From Chloroflexota bacterium (GTDB lineage Bacteria > Chloroflexota > Chloroflexia > Thermomicrobiales > UBA6265): 64,000 nucleotides of DNA. The stretch covers positions 124,001-188,000 of the forward strand of contig JAEWEG010000018.1 in the NCBI GenBank assembly GCA_023389575.1. The letters are read 5' to 3'. The translations under genes were made by a program, and so were the position numbers. The first letter of the stretch is position 1. Every line of letters starts with the position of its first letter. The notes under the pieces are model-generated. The model saw only the letters and a program-made list of their open reading frames with translations. It did not search any database and was not told the DNA's origin. Positions 1-7,529 of this stretch are shown one piece after another.

Positions 1-273
1 GCCCAACCGGAGGAGCACGGGCTCGATATCGCCAGGGACGCCGCTCGCGCGATCCAGGCATCGATCGCCGCGATCGAAATCGCCATCATCGATGGGAAGA
101 CTGTCGTTTGGGATGTGCAGCCGGTGGCGGACTTCCGACAGGCGACCCTGTTGGGTGACATGACCGTGGCCGGGGCGATCGCCAGGCTCGCCGGATCGCA
201 CGCCCAGGCAACCATCGGCTCGCCGGTGGCCATGAGCGAGGAGGTGCACCATGGCGTCGCCCTCAGCGCTTGA
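1..273 (+). CDS. C-terminal end of an ATP-grasp (RimK/LysX-like) protein, partial
   Basis: The window opens inside this frame, which runs 90 codons to a TGA at 271-273 and overlaps the start of lysK by 23 bases. The visible part ends with a stretch of the form DGKTVVWDVQPVADFRQAT followed by a short helix. This matches the last beta-strands of the ATP-grasp fold, where the two LysX-like proteins downstream read 'VIEINTGGEFKG' and 'VNEVNYTMEFRN'. It would be a third ATP-grasp ligase in the LysW cluster. The usual Mg-binding Glu-x-Asn reads Asp-x-Gln here, so substrate and activity are unclear. Only the tail is visible, so the family call is an inference from alignment by eye. Confidence 0.6.
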   Translation, partial: AQPEEHGLDIARDAARAIQASIAAIEIAIIDGKTVVWDVQPVADFRQATLLGDMTVAGAIARLAGSHAQATIGSPVAMSEEVHHGVALSA

Positions 274-1333
274 CGAAAGCCCAACGTCAACGGATCAGCA
301 GGCCGATATCGACCTGCTGCATGGCCTGGTGAGTATCGAAAGCCTGTCCGGCAACGAGGCGGCGGCGGTCGACTGGCTGCGCGGGCAAATGGCCTCACGC
401 GGGATGACCGTTCTGGACGACGCGGCCGGCAACGCCGTGGCGACGGTCGGCACGGGTGAGCGGCATGTGGTGCTGCTCGGCCATATCGACACCGTTCCGG
501 GCCGGATTCCGGTACGGATCGAGAACGGCGTGCTCTGGGGCCGTGGGGCGGTTGACGCCAAGGGGCCACTGGCCACCTTCGTGGCGGCGGCGAGCGCCGC
601 GGCCAAGGACCTGAACTGCCGCGTGACGGTGGTTGGCGCGGTCGGCGAGGAAGTGATCGGGTCGCCTGGCGCGAACGAAGTCGCGAAATGGGATGCCCCG
701 GATTTCTGCGTGATCGGTGAGCCGAGCGGGTGGGATGCCATCTGCCTTGGCTATCGTGGATCCCTCTCGCTGATCTATACGCTGGAGCAGTCCACCAGGC
801 ACACGGCGGGACCGGGTGAGTCGGTGGCCGAGGAGGCGGTCCAGTTCTGGAACGAACTCCGGGCCGAACTCGACCGGTGGAACTCCGACGCGAAGGGCAG
901 CTTCGATTCGATTGGGCACTCGCTACGGGCCTTCAATACCAGTGGCGACGGCCTGACCGACAAGGCCGTGCTGTCAATTGGCCTGCGACTGCCGCCCGGG
1001 CTGGATGTGGACCTCCTGCTGGAGCGCATTCGCACTCTGGGCGCGCCGGGCCAGTTCGTGATCGATGGCCTGCAGGAGGGATATCGCACCGCCAAGAGCA
1101 GCAAGCTCGTTCCGCCATTCCTGCGGTCCATTCGCCAGGAGGGCGGCACTCCGCGATTCACGCTGAAGCTGGGAACATCGGACATGAACGTCGTCGGTCC
1201 CGTCTGGAAATGCCCTATCGTGGCGTATGGTCCTGGCGATTCGTCGCTCGATCATACGCCGGATGAGCGGATCGTCCTCAGCGAATACCTGCGATCCGTG
1301 CAGGTGTTGCGAAACGTATTGCTGGCGCTGTAG
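251..1333 (+). CDS. lysK: [LysW]-lysine/ornithine hydrolase LysK (M20 family)
   Basis: LysK is a metal-dependent M20-type amidohydrolase that releases lysine (or ornithine) from the carrier protein LysW in the last step of the AAA/LysW pathway. The 360-residue length fits. Visible M20 landmarks are the metal ligands in 'LLGHIDTVPG' (about residue 76) and 'GRGAVDAKGPLA' (about 98), the catalytic/ligand Glu pair in 'GAVGEEVIGSPG' (about 129), and a C-terminal 'YGPGDSSLDHTPDERI' carrying the last His ligand. The ATG is preceded by GAGGAGGTG at good spacing. It lies inside a run of Lys genes, which separates it from related ArgE/DapE deacylases. Dual Lys/Orn use is known for the family but cannot be seen here. 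Confidence 0.88.
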   Translation: MASPSALDESPTSTDQQADIDLLHGLVSIESLSGNEAAAVDWLRGQMASRGMTVLDDAAGNAVATVGTGERHVVLLGHIDTVPGRIPVRIENGVLWGRGAVDAKGPLATFVAAASAAAKDLNCRVTVVGAVGEEVIGSPGANEVAKWDAPDFCVIGEPSGWDAICLGYRGSLSLIYTLEQSTRHTAGPGESVAEEAVQFWNELRAELDRWNSDAKGSFDSIGHSLRAFNTSGDGLTDKAVLSIGLRLPPGLDVDLLLERIRTLGAPGQFVIDGLQEGYRTAKSSKLVPPFLRSIRQEGGTPRFTLKLGTSDMNVVGPVWKCPIVAYGPGDSSLDHTPDERIVLSEYLRSVQVLRNVLLAL

Positions 1334-1374
1334 CCGCCCGGCTCGCGTTTCCAGAAAGTCAGGAACCAGACGTC

Positions 1375-2286
1375 ATGACCACGGTAGTCTCAACAGCGGG
1401 AATCAGGCTGGGAGTCCTTGTCTCCTTCCTGCGGCAGGAAGAAAAGCTCATTCTCTCGGCGGCCCGGGCGCGCGGCATGAAGGTAACCCCACTCTTCGAC
1501 CGCGAGCTGGTGCTCAATGTATCGGCCCCGACCGCCGCCGCCAGCGGGATCGAGATCGACGTGCTGCTCGACCGTAGCGTGGTTCACTCGCGGGCCGGAT
1601 ATACCCTGTTCGCGATGGACCGGTGGGGTATCCCCACGCTGAACTCCTCGCAGGCGGTCACGATCTGCGACGACAAGGCCCGGGCCAGCATGGTCCTGGA
1701 AGCGGCCGGAATTCCATCTCCGCGCACGTTCGTCACGTACTCGGTGGAGGCGGCGCTGGAGGCCTGCGAGGCGCTGGGCTATCCGGCCGTGCTGAAGCCG
1801 GTCACGGGGTCGTGGGGGCGGTTGATCGCCCGGGTGAACGGCCCGGAGCAGGCCCGAGCCATCATCTCGCAGAAGTCCGAGCACGGCTCGTTTCACCACG
1901 AGATTTACTACGTGCAGGAATTCATCGAGAAACCGGGCCGCGACATCCGGGCCTACGTGATCGGCGGCAGGGTGGTCGCGGCGTCCTACCGCACATCCGA
2001 ACACTGGATCACGAACGCGGCGCGGGGCGCGGTGTCCGTTCCTTGCCCGATCACGCCGGAAATCGAGGAACTCGCGCTCCGGTCCTGCGAAGTCGTCGGT
2101 GCCCGCCTGGCGGGTGTCGACCTGATCGAAACGGACGAGGGCCTGAAGGTGATCGAGATCAACACCGGCGGCGAGTTCAAGGGCCTGATGACGACGACCG
2201 ACCGCGACATCGCCGGCGAAATCGTGGAAGAGGCGGCTCGCCTCGCCCGCGACGGTGTCGCCGCTCCTGTCATGGCCATGGCCTGA
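1375..2286 (+). CDS. LysX/ArgX-like ATP-grasp ligase, LysW amino-acid ligase paralogue
   Basis: A 303-residue ATP-grasp ligase of the RimK/LysX group, which joins the amino group of an acidic amino acid to the C-terminal Glu of LysW. It shows the family landmarks 'KPVTGSWGRLIARV', 'QEFIEKPGRDIRAYVIGG', 'HWITNAARGA', and near the C-terminus 'GVDLIETDEGLKVIEINTG', which supplies the Mg-binding Glu and Asn. It is clearly paralogous to the protein at 2701-3618. The substrate-recognition strand differs, GGEFKGLM here against TMEFRNS there. It sits between lysK and the T-box and is therefore outside the T-box-controlled unit. I infer a different substrate, most likely glutamate (ArgX-like, for ornithine/arginine), but the sequence alone does not settle this. 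Confidence 0.75.
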   Translation: MTTVVSTAGIRLGVLVSFLRQEEKLILSAARARGMKVTPLFDRELVLNVSAPTAAASGIEIDVLLDRSVVHSRAGYTLFAMDRWGIPTLNSSQAVTICDDKARASMVLEAAGIPSPRTFVTYSVEAALEACEALGYPAVLKPVTGSWGRLIARVNGPEQARAIISQKSEHGSFHHEIYYVQEFIEKPGRDIRAYVIGGRVVAASYRTSEHWITNAARGAVSVPCPITPEIEELALRSCEVVGARLAGVDLIETDEGLKVIEINTGGEFKGLMTTTDRDIAGEIVEEAARLARDGVAAPVMAMA

Positions 2287-2362
2287 GCAATCGGGCCCGG
2301 ACAGGGCGGGAAGCGGGGACATAACGCACGGAATCGTGCATACTCAAATCAACACAAGCAAC

Positions 2363-2642
2363 GATGGGGACACGGTCCATTCGATAGCGGCCACAAGCGA
2401 GCGGGGAGGTGGTGAAAGCCCCGCGGGACCGGCCGGATGGATCAAGACCCCTGAGCCGCTGGAAGAACGCCGGGACATTGCCCGGTCAGTAGAACCAGCC
2501 GGACACCCCCGTTACCGGGTGAGGGTTACCGCGATTCCTCTGATCGCGACAACCCGGAAAGGCGGCTACTCGCGAGGGTGGCGGCGAACAAAGGTGGTAC
2601 CACGGCGCGGAGTCCGCCGTCCTTTGGATTGGACGAGTGACT
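2363..2642 (+). promoter_or_regulatory. T-box leader RNA upstream of lysX
   Basis: A tRNA-sensing leader fills most of the 414-base gap before lysX. Stem I can be drawn from GATGGGG (2363-2369) to CCCGGTC before 2489, with an inner helix AGCGGC/GCCGCT and a distal hairpin GCGGGG/CCCCGC. The usual AGTAG and CCGG...CGTTAC segments follow. The antiterminator is textbook: AAAGG (2590-2594), bulge TGGTACC (2595-2601), ACGGCG (2602-2607), 7-base loop, CGCCGT (2615-2620), CCTTT (2621-2625). The bulge UGGU would pair with an ACCA tRNA end, meaning an A discriminator. The specifier strand lies at 2461-2472 and contains AAG (Lys) at 2463-2465, but I cannot fix the codon with certainty. A competing hairpin, CGTCC (2618-2622) with GGACG (2631-2635) extended by AGTC/GACT, has no clear U-tract. 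Control may therefore be translational. Confidence 0.85.
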
Positions 2643-2700
2643 CCGCGTCTTTCCGTGTGACGAGACCGGCGTCGAGAGGCAACCGGTCAGGAAGGAAACC

Positions 2701-3618
2701 ATGGTGGTGCCATTTCTCCCATCCGCCGAGTCGCCCCTGCGAGTAGGGGTGCTCCTCTCCCGCGTTCGGGTCGAGGAAAAGCTGCTCCTCACCGAGCTCG
2801 AATCGCGTGGCGTGGAGATCATTCGCTACGACGACCGCGAGTTCACGCTCGACCTGACCGATCCGTCGATGACGGAGTGCGATGTCGTCCTCGAACGCTG
2901 CATCAACCACCTGCGGGCGATGTACACGTTGAAGGTGCTGAACGACTGGGGCATCCCAACCGTCAACAGTTATCAGGTCGCCAACATCTGCGGCGACAAG
3001 CTGCTCACCTCCACCGCGCTGGTGAAGGCGGGTATCGCCACGCCGCGCACCGTGATCGCGTTCACCCCCGAATCCGCGCTGGAAGCGATCGAGGAGATGG
3101 GCTACCCGGTGGTGCTCAAGCCAGCGGTTGGCTCGTGGGGGCGGCTGCTCTCCCGGATCAACGACCGCGACGCGGCCGAGGCGATCCTGGAGCACAAGGT
3201 CACGCTCGGCTCGTTCCACCACGGCGCGTTCTACATCCAGGAGTACGTGGAGAAGAACGGGCGCGATATTCGCTCGTTCGTGATCGATGGCGAGACGATC
3301 TGCGCCATCTACCGCGACTCGCCGCACTGGATCACGAACACCGCGCGTGGTGGCAAGGCCACCAACTGCCCGGTGACGCCCGAGTTGGCCGAAATCTCCA
3401 GCGCCGCCGCGGCCGCGGTTGGTGGTGGAGTGGTCGCCGTCGATCTCTTCGAAACCCCGCATGGCCTCCAGGTGAATGAGGTCAACTACACGATGGAATT
3501 CCGCAACAGCATCGACACCACGGGCGTGAACATCCCGGCCCGGGTGGTCGACTACGTCATCAAGGTCGGCGAGGCGAATCGTGCCCGGCGGCTGGAGGCA
3601 TCCATCGCCGCCGACTAA
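2701..3618 (+). CDS. lysX: Alpha-aminoadipate-LysW ligase LysX
   Basis: An ATP-grasp ligase of 305 residues that attaches LysW to the alpha-amino group of 2-aminoadipate, protecting it for the following kinase and reductase steps. Landmarks are 'KPAVGSWGRLLSRI', 'QEYVEKNGRDIRSFVIDG', 'PHWITNTARGG' and 'VNEVNYTMEFRNSIDTTG'. From memory, the last resembles the C-terminal substrate strand of the Thermus LysX. The ATG follows AGGAAGGA at 5 bases. It is the first gene after the T-box, so its expression should rise when the sensed tRNA is uncharged. lysY, lysZ, a HAD gene and lysJ follow in the same direction. The LysW carrier gene itself is not visible in this window. Confidence 0.88.
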   Translation: MVVPFLPSAESPLRVGVLLSRVRVEEKLLLTELESRGVEIIRYDDREFTLDLTDPSMTECDVVLERCINHLRAMYTLKVLNDWGIPTVNSYQVANICGDKLLTSTALVKAGIATPRTVIAFTPESALEAIEEMGYPVVLKPAVGSWGRLLSRINDRDAAEAILEHKVTLGSFHHGAFYIQEYVEKNGRDIRSFVIDGETICAIYRDSPHWITNTARGGKATNCPVTPELAEISSAAAAAVGGGVVAVDLFETPHGLQVNEVNYTMEFRNSIDTTGVNIPARVVDYVIKVGEANRARRLEASIAAD

Positions 3619-3680
3619 CCTGGCCGCGAATCACCAAAGTGAGGCGACTGGAGCCTCCCGGAACAGAAGGAATCTGAATC

Positions 3681-4727
3681 ATGCTGAATGTCTCGATTAT
3701 TGGTGGGTCTGGATACGCTGGCGGCGAACTCGTCCGCCTGTTGCTCTCGCACCCGGAGGTCAACCTCAAGCAGGTGACATCCGAGCGAAACGCCGGCAAG
3801 TTCATTCGCACCACGCACCCCAACCTGCGCAAGCGCACGGAAATGAAGTTCGTCGCCTCGGCCGACCTCGAGCCGTGCGACGTGCTGTTCCTGGCGCTGC
3901 CGCACGGCGTTTCGATGGAGAAGCTGCCGGAGGTGCGGAACATCGCGCCGATCATCATCGACCTCAGCTCGGACTTCCGGCTTAACAACCCGGGTGACTA
4001 CCCGACCTGGTACAGCCACGAGCACAACGACTTGGAGGCGCTCGGCACCTTCGTTTACGGCATGCCGGAGCTGCACCGCGAGGAGATTCGCACGGCGGAC
4101 TGGATCGCCTCGCCGGGCTGCATGTCCACCACCGCCATCATCGGGCTCTACCCGCTGTTCCAGGCGGGCGTGGTCGACCCCAATATCCCGGTCGTGATCG
4201 AGGCCAAGACCGGTTCGTCCGGCTCCGGCGGCTCGCCGGGTCTTGCCTCCCACCATCCGGAGCGGGCGGGCGTGGTCCGCTCGTTCAAGCCAACCGGCCA
4301 CCGGCACACCGCCGAGATCATCCAGGAATGCACCTTCAACGGCGAGACACCGAACGTCGCCTTCTCCGCGACGTCCACCGACGCGGTCCGGGGCATCCTC
4401 GCCACCTCGCACGTCTATACCAAGGAGCCGCTGGCGGACAAGGACCTGTGGAAGATTTACCGCGCAGCCTACAAGGATGAGCCATTCATGCGGCTGGTGA
4501 AGGAAAGCGCCGGTATCCACCGCTATCCGGAGCCGAAGATTCTCAGTGGCTCCAACTACGGCGATGTGGGCTGGGAGAAGGACCCGCATTCGAACCGGAT
4601 CGTGGTGCTGGCCGCCACCGACAACCTGATGAAGGGCGCGGCCGGTCAGGCCGTCCAGGCCTTCAACATCCGGATGGGGTTCCCGGAAGAGACTGCCATC
4701 GATTTCCCGGGCCTGCACCCGATCTAG
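3681..4727 (+). CDS. lysY: LysW-aminoadipyl-phosphate reductase LysY (ArgC family)
   Basis: An NADPH-dependent reductase converting the LysW-bound acyl phosphate to the semialdehyde. It is a homologue of ArgC (N-acetyl-gamma-glutamyl-phosphate reductase). The N-terminal Rossmann motif 'SIIGGSGYAGGELVRLLLSHPEV', the catalytic cysteine in 'ASPGCMSTTAIIGLYPL' (about residue 147), and the late 'KGAAGQAVQAFNIRMGF' are all in place. The 348 residues match family length. Position after lysX and before lysZ supports the LysY assignment over a plain ArgC. It could serve both lysine and ornithine branches. Confidence 0.88.
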   Translation: MLNVSIIGGSGYAGGELVRLLLSHPEVNLKQVTSERNAGKFIRTTHPNLRKRTEMKFVASADLEPCDVLFLALPHGVSMEKLPEVRNIAPIIIDLSSDFRLNNPGDYPTWYSHEHNDLEALGTFVYGMPELHREEIRTADWIASPGCMSTTAIIGLYPLFQAGVVDPNIPVVIEAKTGSSGSGGSPGLASHHPERAGVVRSFKPTGHRHTAEIIQECTFNGETPNVAFSATSTDAVRGILATSHVYTKEPLADKDLWKIYRAAYKDEPFMRLVKESAGIHRYPEPKILSGSNYGDVGWEKDPHSNRIVVLAATDNLMKGAAGQAVQAFNIRMGFPEETAIDFPGLHPI

Positions 4728-4795
4728 GGGGGCGTCCGCCAGTTCGCGTCATCGCCGGGCCGCGCGTCGCGGCCCAACCGGAGGAAGTGTTCTTC

Positions 4796-5620
4796 ATGCT
4801 GGTAGTCAAGATCGGTGGTGGGGCCGCCATTGGGGCCGAAGCCTTCGCCAACTTCGCGGCCGATGTCGCCACCCTGGATGAGCCGATCGTTATCATCCAC
4901 GGCGGAAACGCCGAGTTCAGTGCCCTCTCCGATGCCCTGGGCATGCCCCCGCGCATGATCACGTCCAGCAGTGGCCGGGTGTCGCGCTACGTCGACGCCG
5001 CCACGATGGACGCGATGCTGATGGCCTATTGCGGCAAGCAGAACAAGCGGCTCGTCGCCGCGTTCCGCCACGCCGGGGTGAACGCGGTCGGCGTTTCGGC
5101 GATGGACGGCGGGATCGCCGTTGGGCGGCGCAAGCCGGTGATCCGCGGCACCGAGGACGGCAAGTCCCGCATCTTCCGCGACGATCACGCCGGAACGATC
5201 GAGACCATCGACACCACCCTCGTCTCCACCCTGATGGACGCCGGGTTCGTGGTGTTGTTGACGCCACCCGCGCTCGCCACTGAAGGCGTGCCGATCAACG
5301 TGGATGGCGACAAGCTGGCGCTGGGCATCGCCGAGGCGCTTGGCGCCGATAGGCTACTCTTCTTCTCAGATACGCCCGGCCTGCTCGCGAATCGCCACGA
5401 CGAATCGACGCTCATTCGCGAGATCGACGCCGGTGACCCGGAATCCGCGCTGGCGGCGGCCGAGGGCCGGATGGTCGTGAAGGTCGAATCGGCGATCAAG
5501 GCGGTCGAGCGCGGTGTTGGCCGGGTGGTCTTCTCCGACGCGCGAGTCGAGCAGCCGGTGACCAGGGCCCTCGCCGGCGAGGGTACGGTGGTTCGCGACA
5601 CACGAGTGGAATCCGCATGA
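4796..5620 (+). CDS. lysZ: [LysW]-aminoadipate/glutamate kinase LysZ
   Basis: An amino-acid kinase family enzyme (ArgB-like) that phosphorylates the side-chain carboxylate of LysW-bound aminoadipate or glutamate. It has the N-terminal 'MLVVKIGGGAAIG' phosphate loop, 'IIHGGNAEFSALSDALG' and the late 'GRMVVKVESAIKAVERGVGRVVF'. I chose the ATG at 4796 because GGAGG at 4780-4784 is well spaced from it and residue 1 then abuts the kinase motif. A GTG at 4787 would leave only about two bases to the ribosome-binding site. The stop overlaps the next ATG (ATGA), showing translational coupling to the HAD gene. Confidence 0.87.
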   Translation: MLVVKIGGGAAIGAEAFANFAADVATLDEPIVIIHGGNAEFSALSDALGMPPRMITSSSGRVSRYVDAATMDAMLMAYCGKQNKRLVAAFRHAGVNAVGVSAMDGGIAVGRRKPVIRGTEDGKSRIFRDDHAGTIETIDTTLVSTLMDAGFVVLLTPPALATEGVPINVDGDKLALGIAEALGADRLLFFSDTPGLLANRHDESTLIREIDAGDPESALAAAEGRMVVKVESAIKAVERGVGRVVFSDARVEQPVTRALAGEGTVVRDTRVESA

Positions 5621-6276
5621 CGAGGAAGATCGAGGCGGTCGTATTCGATATGGGCGAGACCCTGGTGGACGAGACGCGTCACTGGGCCGCCGTCGCGCAC
5701 TACGCGGGCATCCCGGAGCTGACGCTGATGGGCGTGCTCGGTGGGCTGATCGAACGGCGCGAGCACCATCGAAGCATCTTCGGCTACCTGCAGATCGAAT
5801 CCGTCGACCCCAACATTTTCGGGTATCAGATCGAGGAACGCGACCTCTACCCGGATGTCGTCAATGTCCTCCGGCAGCTCAAGACGGCTGGCTACGCGAT
5901 TGGGGTCACCGGTAACCAGCCGCTCGGCGCGGTCCAGCAGATCCAGGCGCTCGGGCTCCCGATCGATTTCGCTGGCTCGTCCGCCGATTGGGGAGTCGCC
6001 AAGCCCGACCCCGCCTTTTTTCAGCGCATCGCGAGGGGCCTGGGACTCGACTATCGCCAGATCCTGTACGTCGGCGACCGGCTCGACAACGACATCCTGC
6101 CCGCCCAGGAGATGGGCATGCACGCGGTCTTCGTCAAGCGCGGTCCGTGGGCGCATCTCCAGGCATCCTGGCCAGGCATCGCCGATGTGCCCCACCGCAT
6201 CGACAACCTGACCGGCATTTTCAGGATTCTCGACCGTATCAATGCGCCGGATCAGGCTGTCGATCCGGCGCCGTAA
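5617..6276 (+). CDS. HAD-superfamily hydrolase within the lys operon
   Basis: A 219-residue haloacid-dehalogenase-like protein. Motif I reads 'VVFDMGETLVDE' (nucleophile Asp at about residue 11). The usual second Asp two residues on is Gly, as in some HAD subfamilies, which weakens a simple phosphatase prediction. Motif II is 'GVTGNQP', motif III the Lys in 'GVAKPDPAFFQRI' and motif IV 'YVGDRLDNDILPA'. It overlaps lysZ by 4 bases and precedes lysJ by 45 bases, so it is co-expressed with the pathway. No HAD step is part of the described LysW route. A housekeeping or metabolite-repair role is possible, but the substrate is not predictable from sequence. Confidence 0.8.
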   Translation: MTRKIEAVVFDMGETLVDETRHWAAVAHYAGIPELTLMGVLGGLIERREHHRSIFGYLQIESVDPNIFGYQIEERDLYPDVVNVLRQLKTAGYAIGVTGNQPLGAVQQIQALGLPIDFAGSSADWGVAKPDPAFFQRIARGLGLDYRQILYVGDRLDNDILPAQEMGMHAVFVKRGPWAHLQASWPGIADVPHRIDNLTGIFRILDRINAPDQAVDPAP

Positions 6277-6321
6277 CGAGCCGCAATCCGCCTTCGCCAC
6301 CCAACCGGAGAACCCAAACCC

Positions 6322-7512
6322 ATGACCACCACGTCCGCCATCAGTTCCCGCACCGACGCCGAAATCCTCGATCTGGAACGAGAGTCGCTGATTCCCCTCT
6401 ACGCCAAGCGCGACATCGCGCTCGTGCGAGGCGAGGGCGCATATCTGTTCGACGCCGCGGGCAATCGTTATCTCGACGCGATGAGCAACTACGGCGTTTC
6501 CTCGCTGGGCCATGCTCACCCACGATTCACTGCCGCCCTGGTGGAGCAGCTTGGCACACTGGCGACCGGTCACCAGAGCTTCGGCAGCGACGTGCGCGCC
6601 GAACTGCTGGCCGAAATCGCCACCATCGCCCCGGAAGGCGTCTCCCGATCGTTCCTCAGCAACTCGGGCGCCGAAGCGGTCGAAGCCGCGCTCAAGTTCG
6701 CCCAGGCGTTCACGGGCAAGCAGGGACTCGTCGCAGCGCGCCGCGGCTACCACGGTCGAACGCTTGGCGCGCTCTCGGCGACCGCCGACAAGAAGTACCG
6801 CGCGCCGTTCGAGCCGCTTCCGCTTCCGTCCCAGCATGTTTCCTGGAACGACGCCGAGGCGATCGAGGCCGCGATCGACGACACGACCGCCGCGATCGTC
6901 CTCGAACCGATCCAGGGCGAGGGCGGCATCCATGTCGCTGACCCGGCCTACCTGCAGGCGGTCCGCGAAATCGCCACACTCAGGAACGTCCTGCTCATCG
7001 TGGACGAGATCCAGAGTGGATTCCGCACGGGCGCGCCATTCGCTTCGGTCGCGGCCGGGATCACGCCAGACATCATCGTGACCGCCAAGGCGATCGCCAA
7101 CGGGTTCCCCATCGGTCTCACGCTGGTGACCGAGGAGATCAGCGCGTCGGTGCCCGGTGGGGCGCACGGCTCGACCTTCGGCGGCAACCCGCTGGCCGCT
7201 CGGGCCGCGCTGGAAACCCTCCGCATTTACCGCGACGAAAACATCTACGACCATTGCGCCACGCTTGGCGAAAGCATCGTCAGCCGGATCGAAGCCCTCC
7301 AAAGCCCTGGCATCCGGGCGGTTCGCGGCAAGGGCCTGATGATCGGGATCGAGCTCAAGCAGAAGTCGACCCCCGTGCTCAAGGGACTCCAGGAGCGCGG
7401 CGTCCTCACGCTGCCCGCCGGTTCCACCGTCATTCGGCTGCTCCCGCCGTTCATCTGGGAGGAAACCCAGGTCGACGAATTGATGACCGCCCTCGAAGAC
7501 GTGCTGGCCTGA
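6322..7512 (+). CDS. lysJ: [LysW]-aminoadipate semialdehyde transaminase LysJ
   Basis: A class III PLP-dependent aminotransferase of 396 residues (ArgD/LysJ/OAT group) that aminates LysW-aminoadipate semialdehyde to LysW-lysine, or the glutamate analogue to LysW-ornithine. Landmarks are 'YLDAMSNYGVSSLGHAHP', 'FLSNSGAEAVEAALKFA', 'RRGYHGRTLGALSAT', 'LIVDEIQSGFRTG' and the PLP lysine in 'VTAKAIANGFPIGL' (about residue 256). Placement directly after lysZ and the HAD gene supports LysJ over other class III members. It is the last pathway gene of this unit. Confidence 0.88.
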   Translation: MTTTSAISSRTDAEILDLERESLIPLYAKRDIALVRGEGAYLFDAAGNRYLDAMSNYGVSSLGHAHPRFTAALVEQLGTLATGHQSFGSDVRAELLAEIATIAPEGVSRSFLSNSGAEAVEAALKFAQAFTGKQGLVAARRGYHGRTLGALSATADKKYRAPFEPLPLPSQHVSWNDAEAIEAAIDDTTAAIVLEPIQGEGGIHVADPAYLQAVREIATLRNVLLIVDEIQSGFRTGAPFASVAAGITPDIIVTAKAIANGFPIGLTLVTEEISASVPGGAHGSTFGGNPLAARAALETLRIYRDENIYDHCATLGESIVSRIEALQSPGIRAVRGKGLMIGIELKQKSTPVLKGLQERGVLTLPAGSTVIRLLPPFIWEETQVDELMTALEDVLA

Positions 7513-7529
7513 ACCAGGCGACGCGTGTC

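Noticed and set aside
7254..7529. Longer start for the solute-binding protein
   Set aside because: It would lie inside lysJ in another frame and bury the Tat signal.
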